Below, piece after piece: positions 1 through 4,622 of a stretch of DNA of 6,162 nt (position 1 is the stretch's first letter; each line of letters starts with the position of its first letter). The position numbers and the translations under genes are program-made. The notes beneath the pieces are model-generated. The model saw nothing but the letters and a program-made list of their open reading frames with translations. It did not search any database and was not told where the DNA came from. The stretch is from Chloroflexota bacterium (lineage in GTDB: Bacteria > Chloroflexota > Anaerolineae > Anaerolineales > Villigracilaceae), in the NCBI GenBank assembly GCA_021796315.1, contig JAJYOH010000378.1, positions 1-6,162 of the forward strand, read 5' to 3'.

Positions 1-177
1 AAGGCACTTCATATTTCCCCTATTAATGTTTTTCGAGTCGCGGGCCTTTTGCCTAATGATCATTCTTCTGACGAAGAAAAGTTCTTGCTGGATTGGAAAG
101 AACTGGTTGCTGGCCTTTCAAAACACGATTTAGAAGTTTTGAAACAAATGGCAATAAGTATGAAGAACTCAAAGTAA
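1..177 (+). CDS. C-terminal end of an XRE-type helix-turn-helix transcriptional regulator (5' truncated by window)
   Basis: The first reading frame is open from base 1 to the TAA at 175-177 and gives 58 residues; the start lies outside the window. The opening residues, with ISPINVFRVAGLLP, resemble the last helix of a Cro/C1-type HTH domain and the hinge after it, where family members often read 'SPETVFRAAGLLP'. An acidic linker (DEEKFLLDWKELVAGLSKHD) and a basic helix ending in MAISMKNSK follow, as in short XRE regulators. The DNA-recognition helix itself is not visible, so this is family resemblance in the tail only. It would bind DNA in the cytoplasm as a repressor or activator. The only neighbour in the same direction is a tRNA relic, so no target can be named. 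The AT-rich inverted repeat 23 bases after the stop could end its transcript or act as an operator. Confidence 0.6.
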   Translation, partial: KALHISPINVFRVAGLLPNDHSSDEEKFLLDWKELVAGLSKHDLEVLKQMAISMKNSK

Positions 178-199
178 AACACTGTATAATATTGTCAGT

Positions 200-230
200 T
201 ATAAATTAGAAAAAACATTTCCAATTTATA
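200..230. repeat. AT-rich inverted repeat (13-bp stem, one mismatch, 5-base loop)
   Basis: TATAAATT at 200-207 pairs with AATTTATA at 223-230. After one A/C mismatch, GAAA (209-212) pairs with TTTC (218-221), leaving a 5-base loop at 213-217. It starts 23 bases after the stop of the XRE-like gene. No T-tract follows, so it is a poor intrinsic terminator. It could weakly end that transcript or be a protein-binding palindrome. The symmetry is seen directly; any role is inferred. Confidence 0.5.
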
Positions 231-327
231 CATATGACGACTAACCGATGATTGTCAGGCTCGAAGGAATCGCACATCCTAAAGCCAGGCAAAAACTATG
301 AGCTTTGAGGTCATTCCTTGCGAATTT

Positions 328-379
328 GGGTCGGTAGCTCATAACCCGAAGGTCGCAGGTTCAAGTCCTGCCCCCGCTA
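328..379 (+). pseudogene. tRNA-Met(CAU) relic: 3' half intact, 5' half collapsed
   Basis: From the anticodon loop CTCATAA (338-344, anticodon CAT at 340-342) the sequence is tRNA-like to the discriminator base: stem strand CCCGA (345-349), variable loop, T-stem GCAGG (355-359) and CCTGC (367-371) around a normal TTCAAGT loop (360-366), acceptor strand CCCCGCT (372-378) and A379. No CCA is encoded. The 5' half is not functional: the bases before the loop do not pair with CCCGA, and there is no complete D-arm. However, GGTAGCTCA (333-341) matches the usual end of a 5' acceptor strand plus T8-A9 and the start of a D-stem. The simplest reading is a tRNA in which everything between two GCTCA copies was deleted. 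The alternative is an attachment-site fragment left by an integrative element. A terminator follows directly. Confidence 0.75.
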
Positions 380-386
380 TAGATGG

Positions 387-417
387 AAAACCGTAGCTCG
401 TAAAGCTACGGTTTTTT
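387..417 (+). terminator. Intrinsic terminator after the plus-strand tRNA-Met relic
   Basis: AAAACCGTAGCT (387-398) pairs perfectly with AGCTACGGTTTT (404-415) around the loop CGTAA, and the run of T at 412-417 provides the U-tract. It starts 8 bases after the tRNA discriminator base, the normal place for a tRNA terminator. This suggests the 3' half and its own downstream flank travelled or survived together. Confidence 0.85.
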
Positions 418-455
418 GTTTAAGTAATTGTCAGAGCGTACCTGCTACAATTTTT

Positions 456-740
456 ATGTTGAAAGATCAAAGGTTCTTGGGTTCTGAAGAGCGTCCCTTT
501 TCTTGCATCAGTTTTGTAAGAAGAATTTTCTCTATCAATGACGATCAGTATTAGTTGACCTTGGAGAAGGATTGACACTACGCTGGAATTGCCCGACAGA
601 TGGAAGGGAATGATGGGCAAGCCATGTAGCATTTCATATCCAACTTGCCTTGGTCGAGCGCGAGGGTGTATCACCAGATTCAGGATGAATATCAAGGCAG
701 CGCCGGAACTGGCACACAAGGCAGTTTTCTAATTCTGGAT
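456..740 (+). pseudogene. IS701-like transposase relic, N-terminal part
   Basis: One frame from the ATG at 456 reads through three in-frame stops: TAG 552-554, TGA 573-575 and TAG 627-629. The residues between them resemble the N-terminal region of IS701-type DDE transposases. AGIARQMEGNDGQAM (582-626) followed by HFISNLPWSSARVYHQIQDE matches the family pattern 'IARQ..GNDGQ.MQHF.S.SPW', so the TAG at 627 probably replaced a Gln codon. QGSFLILD (717-740) reaches the region of the first catalytic Asp. After that residue the expected 'ESADEKAG' is absent and the frame is unrelated until a TGA. Catalytic core and C-terminus are gone, so it cannot transpose. The family assignment rests on remembered motifs. 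Confidence 0.65.
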
Positions 741-756
741 GGTACGTGTTTGGCGT

Positions 757-1349
757 TCAAAGATGTTCACAGTGAAGTCGCCAATGGGATGAATGATTTT
801 GTGGCAGTTGTGAATTGATGGTACAAAGAGCTGTAAGTTCACCAAATTGCTGCGAAATGACTGCGCCTTTCAGGTGGAGTTGAATCAAGTAATTGAGGAT
901 CGGAACCGAACGTTGATGCGAAGTTGCCAAGACACTGGTCGAGATGGCGTAAGCTTCTGCCCGTCCCGAGTCCGGTTCCAACCGTTGGCTTTTCGGGTGA
1001 TCACGGTGGATCGCAGCATCCGCTCGGCTTAATTGTTGGTGGCATCCAGCCCATCGACATACAAAAAACGCAGCAAATGAGGGCAATGCTTTCTCAGTTG
1101 TTTGGCAAAGCAGCGCCGATTCAGCCGGGTCACCCCACGTCGGTTATCATGGGCCAGAAAATCGTCTGAAGGCAAAACACCTTTGAATTTTTCGCCCAGC
1201 ATCTCGATGACGACATCACTCAAGCGGTTGGTGCGGATATTAACCCATTTTCACCATGAGACGTGCTCCGTTTTTTGCATCTTGAATCCTGTCCATATCT
1301 CAGCATGTATCCAAAAGAATCTTGTTTGTAGCAAGCCATTCTGCAACAT
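757..1349 (-). pseudogene. IS66-family transposase relic, C-terminal half, with stops, frameshift and internal deletion
   Basis: Read from 1349 downward, one frame gives WIHAEIWTGFKMQ (about 1276-1314), which matches the IS66 'HADETGF' catalytic Asp motif with the Asp-Glu replaced. It continues through TGA 1251-1253 into SDVVIEMLGEKFKGVLPSDD, the second part of the DDE core. About 1145 it jumps directly to RRCFAKQLRKHCPHLLRFLY, skipping the usual stretch after 'FLAYD', so an internal deletion is likely. LDATNN is followed by TAA 1029-1031 where the family has Gln, then AERMLRSTVITRKANGWNRT. Near 961-975 the frame shifts, and GRAEAYAISTSVLATSHQ then LNYLIQLHLKG carry on in the neighbouring frame to the TGA at 757-759. 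The motif order is typical of the IS66 C-terminus, so the family call is solid. The gene is dead. Confidence 0.8.
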
Positions 1350-1403
1350 ATCAGAGAAATGGACGAATCGTAGTGATAAATGTCTCATCGTCAAAACGTT
1401 AAA

Positions 1404-1435
1404 ACAAAAAGGCCGTGTTATATGAACACAGCCTT
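1404..1435 (-). terminator. Intrinsic terminator after the minus-strand tRNA-Met relic
   Basis: On the minus strand AAGGCTGTGTT pairs with AACACGGCCTT (plus strand 1425-1435 and 1409-1419) around a 5-base loop, with ten Watson-Crick pairs and one G-T pair. It is followed by a T-rich run (complement of 1401-1410). It begins 10 bases after the tRNA 3' end. Its stem differs in sequence from the terminator at 387-417, so the two tRNA fragments are not a recent duplication. Confidence 0.8.
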
Positions 1436-1444
1436 CTCATCAAG

Positions 1445-1487
1445 TAGCAGGGGCAGGACTTTGAACCTGCGCCCATCAGGTTATGAG
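1445..1487 (-). pseudogene. Second tRNA-Met(CAU) relic, 3' half, minus strand
   Basis: On the minus strand the sequence runs CTCATAA (1487-1481, anticodon CAT), CCTGA, a short variable region, T-stem GCAGG, then CCTGC, acceptor strand CCCTGCT and discriminator A (1445). The T-loop reads TTCAAAGT, eight bases instead of seven, an insertion that a working tRNA would not normally tolerate. The 5' strand of the anticodon stem is missing: the bases before CTCATAA are GATTGTAA. A nearby AGTTGG resembles a D-loop but no D-stem or 5' acceptor strand can be drawn. It differs from the plus-strand relic at several positions over the shared 3' half. It lies about 90 bases downstream of the AbiEii-like gene in the same orientation. 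Confidence 0.7.
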
Positions 1488-1578
1488 TTACAATCCCAAC
1501 TAAAGAATGGCTCCGTCAAACGTTTTAACATTTTGGAATGAGTGCAGATAAGAATTTCTTGCCCAAAGAATTCAAGCT

Positions 1579-2268
1579 CTAACCACTCAATCTCAATTTC
1601 AACAAAGCAATCGTATCTTCACGGAGTTTTGCTTTCGCCCAATCTTTCTGACCAGGTGTTAATAACTCGCCAACCCCGTCCAATATGTGCCGATTGTTGA
1701 ACCTTTCCAATTGAGTGATGCAGGCCCGAAGCAGTTCATCGAAGGACATCTTCGAGCGATTCTGGATAATCTCTTGATTGATCGGAAAGTGATGTTGAAG
1801 AAAGAACCATACATCATAAATGTCGCGGCTGGTCTTGCCGATACGCTCATACATGGCCATCAATTTATGTGCGAAGATATCTTCCGGAACCATCACGAGC
1901 ATGGAAACGCCTAGATAAGTCTTGATCTCATATCGGGAACCAAACTGGCGTCGGTTGATTTCTACTTTGACATGATGCGCTTTATCTTCATAGGATAGTA
2001 CGAAAAAAATACCGAACTGTTTACGATTTGATTCTCTGAGCGTTCCATATGCTTGGACAATTGCCTTCACGCGTTCGAAGATAATTTCTTCCCTGCTTTC
2101 ATCCAAGAGATCAAAATCAAGATCAATGGAGAAGCGATCTAACCCATAAAACATCAATGCCGCCGTGCCGCCTTTGAACCCCAAGAATGGCGCGATGGTT
2201 GTGTCGGAATAAATATCCTTGAGAATTTGAAACAGAATGGTCTTATGTGTAGCGATATCGAGTCTCAT
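1579..2268 (-). CDS. abiEii: AbiEii/AbiGii-family nucleotidyltransferase toxin (type IV toxin-antitoxin)
   Basis: This 229-residue protein has the layout of AbiEii toxins, minimal nucleotidyltransferases (DNA polymerase beta fold) that act in the cytoplasm and halt growth, for example on phage infection. Motif I is FKGGTAALMFYGLDRFSIDL at 31-50, with GGT at 33-35 and the metal-binding pair Asp49/Asp51 in SIDLD. Motif II is VKVEINRR (100-107) with Lys101 and Glu103. Motif III spans EDIFAHKLMAMYERIGKTSR at 129-148 with Lys135, followed by DIYDVW (Asp149, Asp152). No expected catalytic residue is missing and the length is ordinary for the compact members. Its ATG overlaps the TGA of the upstream partner (ATGA, 2265-2268), which implies translational coupling. 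Some relatives in this superfamily modify tRNA, so the target here is unknown. Transposase relics lie on both sides of the pair. Confidence 0.88.
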   Translation of the reverse strand: MRLDIATHKTILFQILKDIYSDTTIAPFLGFKGGTAALMFYGLDRFSIDLDFDLLDESREEIIFERVKAIVQAYGTLRESNRKQFGIFFVLSYEDKAHHVKVEINRRQFGSRYEIKTYLGVSMLVMVPEDIFAHKLMAMYERIGKTSRDIYDVWFFLQHHFPINQEIIQNRSKMSFDELLRACITQLERFNNRHILDGVGELLTPGQKDWAKAKLREDTIALLKLRLSG

Positions 2269-2852
2269 CGCTTATTTATCGCCTGAAGTTTATAGAGCTT
2301 GCCAACTTGATCCGCCATTCTATGATTCTGGTAGATTGGAAGAGCTTCAAACACCTTGTTCCAGTCTAATCCATTGAGATTGTCGAAATGATAATCAGAG
2401 TGGATATAGAGCGTATCCAAAAATGCGCGCTCTTTTGTCGCAAACGAGGATTCGTCCAGGTTCTTTAATCCGCTTGAATTAATGAGAATTGCATCTTTGA
2501 TTTTTTTATAAGAATAAACTTGCCCATCTACTTCAATCTCCCGGGTTAAGTAGGAAGCGACAGTGACCTGAGAATAGAATTGGAAAATCAGGCCCTCCTG
2601 AGACAAAATACTTTCAAAGCTTACGTAAGAGGGGGCAAAGATCCGTGTGGCTAACTCCAACTTGTTATACTTCTCATCCTTCGCATAGATACCCTTGCGG
2701 ATGCGATACAATTTACCGCGGCTCACGTAGTAGCTAAGTCGCACACGCACGGCTTGCGTACCCGGTTCTCCCCACAGCAAAGATACATCTTTTATTGTAA
2801 AGACGGTCTTGGGGGAGCGCAAAATCGCTTCAAGATACTGACCTTTTTGCAT
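2265..2852 (-). CDS. abiEi: AbiEi-type antitoxin / transcriptional regulator of the type IV toxin-antitoxin pair
   Basis: The preferred ATG start at 2852 gives about 195 residues; the frame is open to TTG codons at 2861 and 2858. The N-terminal 60 residues read as a winged-helix domain ending in a basic wing (SRGKLYRIRKGIYAKD). A C-terminal antitoxin domain follows, with LATRIFAPSYVSFESILSQE, VTVASYLTREI and ATKERAFLDTLY, in the order seen in AbiEi proteins (known pattern: 'PSYVSFESAL...G', then 'ERALLDTLY'). The family represses its own promoter through the winged helix and counters the AbiEii toxin without binding it. The gene comes first in the operon and overlaps the toxin start by 4 bases. 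No clear Shine-Dalgarno precedes 2852. A TATATT on the minus strand lies 8 bases upstream of the ATG, so the transcript may be leaderless. The reading frame is intact. Confidence 0.85.
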   Translation of the reverse strand: MQKGQYLEAILRSPKTVFTIKDVSLLWGEPGTQAVRVRLSYYVSRGKLYRIRKGIYAKDEKYNKLELATRIFAPSYVSFESILSQEGLIFQFYSQVTVASYLTREIEVDGQVYSYKKIKDAILINSSGLKNLDESSFATKERAFLDTLYIHSDYHFDNLNGLDWNKVFEALPIYQNHRMADQVGKLYKLQAINKR

Positions 2853-2864
2853 AATCAACAAATA

Positions 2865-2879
2865 TAAGGTTAAAGCTTA
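2865..2879. promoter_or_regulatory. Imperfect palindrome upstream of abiEi, candidate operator
   Basis: TAAGGTTAAAGCTTA is symmetric around 2872 with six of seven positions paired. It lies 13 bases upstream of the ATG at 2852, next to a possible minus-strand -10 (TATATT, complement of 2861-2866). AbiEi proteins are known to repress through inverted repeats at their own promoter, so this is the natural place for such a site. The binding role is inferred. Confidence 0.35.
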
Positions 2880-2885
2880 CTTACA

Positions 2886-3215
2886 GTTCATATTTTACTG
2901 CATCCTGTGCCCAAGTTCAAGATGGGCCGTATCGCTTCCTTGACAAGATTGCTGAGTCCGTGCCCCTTTCCGGCGAAGTTGTTTGGGGTGATCTGTTGGA
3001 GGATGGGCTTGAGCCATCGCGGGACCAGTCGCATGTTGAGTGGATTGAACATTCTTCTCAGTCCGATGAGTGTCTGGCAAGACGCGCAGGGGCAGGCGAA
3101 GAAGATTGAAAAGCAAAATGATTGGCGTTGAGTACGTGCATTGGGATTGGATGGAGCAGTCAATCCGGTGGGGAGAAGTGCATCCCGCGCTGGTGACTGT
3201 GGATTTGGCGTGCTT
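2886..3215 (+). pseudogene. DDE transposase relic (ISL3/MULE-like, family uncertain)
   Basis: The plus-strand frame containing 2907 encodes FGVICWRMGLSHRGTSRMLS and LLSPMSVWQDAQGQAKKIEK. This is the pattern of the helix-turn-helix linker region in a group of DDE transposases ('GLS.R.T.R.L', then 'S..SVWRD.Q'). The frame meets TGA at 3129-3131, then continues as VRALGLDGAV, matching the catalytic segment usually read as 'LG.DGAY' or 'GADET'. Between about 3160 and 3172 it shifts frame and goes on as RWGEVHPALVTVDLA, the next core strand. One stop, one frameshift and loss of everything after 'VDL' make it a dead remnant. The N-terminal zinc-binding part is not visible either. The exact IS family cannot be fixed by eye. 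Confidence 0.55.
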
Positions 3216-3511
3216 TTTCAGGATAGCATATCACCTCTTGCTTCGCCCATCACTTCATGTTTGACATACCACTGACTGCACACACACGACACAGCACCGC
3301 CAGTTAAACCCCGTAAGATTATAACCAAATGGCTGCAAGAAAAATGCTGCTTAACCCAAAATTTTCCCGATCCATTGCGCGGGCGATCCGCGTGATGGAT
3401 CAGTGGAAATCGGTGGCGATACAATGTTGGAAAATAACGGAAGGCAACCGATCCGTAAATCAAGGCTGTATATCATCAACCGTGCTATACCAGCTTTGGA
3501 CTGCATAGTAA
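3216..3511. other. Gene-free interval between transposase relic and ABC operon
   Basis: No reading frame here has a ribosome binding site, recognisable motif or neighbour support. An 81-residue minus-strand frame at 3218-3463 and a plus-strand frame around 3331-3510 give sequences I cannot assign. The one clear structure is the stem-loop at 3363-3409. The remainder may be further decayed transposon sequence. Confidence 0.5.
3363..3409. repeat. Long stem-loop (14-bp core stem with outer 5-bp extension)
   Basis: GATCCAT (3369-3375), two G-T wobbles, then CGCGG (3378-3382) pair with CCGCG (3388-3392) and ATGGATC (3395-3401) around the loop GCGAT. Beyond a small asymmetric bulge, TTTCC (3363-3367) pairs with GGAAA (3405-3409). 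No T-run follows, so it is not a standard terminator. It could be a REP-like palindrome, the end of a lost insertion sequence, or part of a structured RNA. Confidence 0.6.
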
Positions 3512-3520
3512 TGCTATAAT
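3512..3520 (+). promoter_or_regulatory. Extended -10 promoter for the ABC exporter operon
   Basis: TGCTATAAT is a perfect TGn extended -10 with consensus TATAAT at 3515-3520. No good -35 lies 16-18 bases upstream; TTTGGA at 3495-3500 is 14 bases away and too close. The extended TG can compensate for this in housekeeping-sigma promoters. Transcription would begin near 3527, leaving a leader of about 110 bases before the ATPase start at 3636. Confidence 0.5.
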
Positions 3521-3635
3521 TCGAGCAATAATAAGTTATGCTGCATTCGGGGAATTTCCGGGAATAGGCTGTTTGTTTTTTTTGTTCCCCTGTACTGACC
3601 CGATCAACGTTCGATCGCTACTCTGAAAGGGCAAG

Positions 3636-4622
3636 ATGGGTGCATTCGCCATAGAGGCCAGTTCACTTAACAAGATTTTCAAAACGAAAACGGGACTTTG
3701 GAAAACAAAGACAAAGTCTACGGTCGCTGTCGAAGATATTTCGTTTAACGTAGAGCGTGGAGAATTGTTTGGTCTGCTCGGTCCCAATGGCGCGGGCAAG
3801 ACGACCACCGTGAAAATGCTGACCACTTTGCTCCTGCCTACGGGTGGGTCTGCCAAGGTCCTGGGGCTGGATATGGTTCGGCAGATTGATGAAGTGCGTA
3901 AGCACATCGGCTTTGCCTTCAGTGGCAGCCGCGGACTCTATAACCGCCTGACCGCCATCCAAAACCTAAAATACTTTGCCGAGCTCTACGCGCTGGAACC
4001 AGCGGTCACGGGCAAACGCATATCCGAACTATTGGAATTAGTAGGTTTAGGCGGCCGCGGCGATGACCGGGTGGAAACGTACTCCAGCGGCATGACACAA
4101 CGCTTGCACCTGGCGCGTGCCTTGCTGCATGATCCAGATGTGCTTTTCCTGGATGAACCTACGGTTGGCATTGACCCGGTTGGCGCGCGCGAACTGCGTC
4201 AGACCATCAAGAATCTGATCACACTGGGAAAGACCATCCTGTTGACCACCCATTACATGGCGGAAGCCGAGGAACTGTGTCATCGCATCGCCATCGTGAA
4301 GCAAGGTTGTGTCGTTGCATTGGATACTCCGGATGCGCTTAAGCGGCGCATTAGCGGAGATTCGGTGATCGAAGTCAGTGCTCAAACCGCTCAAGCACAT
4401 GTTTTTCTGGACCAATTGCACAGGATGGATGGCAGAACAGTCGTTGAATTGAAAAACTCGAGTGACGGGTTGGAAAAATTATGCATTCGCACTCCTGAGC
4501 CATCCCAGGTGCTCGAGTTGCTTTCACCCTATTTAAATCCTCAATATATCCAGGGAATGGAGGTCCGTAATCAGACTCTGGAAGATGTTTACGTCACCAT
4601 CATTCAAGGGCAGAAGGAATGA
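3636..4622 (+). CDS. ABC-2 exporter ATP-binding protein, DrrA-like
   Basis: This 328-residue cytoplasmic ATPase powers the two permeases encoded after it. Walker A is GPNGAGKTT (49-57), the ABC signature is YSSGMTQR (149-156), Walker B is VLFLDEPT (169-176) with catalytic Glu174, the D-loop is GIDP (178-181) and the switch His is His206 in TTHYMAEAEE. A C-terminal regulatory domain from about 240 ends in TLEDVYV (314-320), the tail typical of DrrA-type exporters of drugs and natural products. The Q-loop region reads GFAFSGSRGLYNRLT (92-106) with no Gln, as I recall in a subset of these proteins with 'GG.RGLY'. The ATG at 3636 has GAAAGG at 3625-3630 as ribosome binding site. The stop overlaps the next start (ATGA, 4619-4622). 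Substrate not predictable. Confidence 0.92.
   Translation: MGAFAIEASSLNKIFKTKTGLWKTKTKSTVAVEDISFNVERGELFGLLGPNGAGKTTTVKMLTTLLLPTGGSAKVLGLDMVRQIDEVRKHIGFAFSGSRGLYNRLTAIQNLKYFAELYALEPAVTGKRISELLELVGLGGRGDDRVETYSSGMTQRLHLARALLHDPDVLFLDEPTVGIDPVGARELRQTIKNLITLGKTILLTTHYMAEAEELCHRIAIVKQGCVVALDTPDALKRRISGDSVIEVSAQTAQAHVFLDQLHRMDGRTVVELKNSSDGLEKLCIRTPEPSQVLELLSPYLNPQYIQGMEVRNQTLEDVYVTIIQGQKE

Noticed and set aside
185..190. TATAAT as a promoter after the XRE-like gene
   Set aside because: No -35 element at proper distance, and no intact gene follows on the plus strand; AT-rich sequence makes a chance match likely.
298..396. Small plus-strand reading frame ending in VAHNPKVAGSSPAPA
   Set aside because: The peptide is a translation of the tRNA-Met 3' half; this kind of peptide is a well-known false protein call over tRNA genes.
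420..719. 99-residue minus-strand reading frame
   Set aside because: It runs antisense to the IS701-like relic, which explains the conserved codons better; it shows no motif or ribosome binding site of its own.
1386..1535. Similar AACGTT-containing stretches near 1390-1406 and 1515-1530 as a repeat pair or element ends
   Set aside because: They match only with gaps around a common palindrome, and do not line up as terminal repeats of either relic.
3218..3463. 81-residue minus-strand reading frame upstream of the ABC operon
   Set aside because: No recognisable motif, no ribosome binding site, and it spans the strong stem-loop at 3363-3409; composition looks like chance.
3536..3907. 123-residue minus-strand reading frame
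   Set aside because: Shadow of the ATPase gene and its leader; the plus-strand frame has all ABC motifs.
4047..4421. 124-residue minus-strand reading frame inside the ATPase gene
   Set aside because: Antisense to the signature and Walker B region of a clear gene, with no features of its own.
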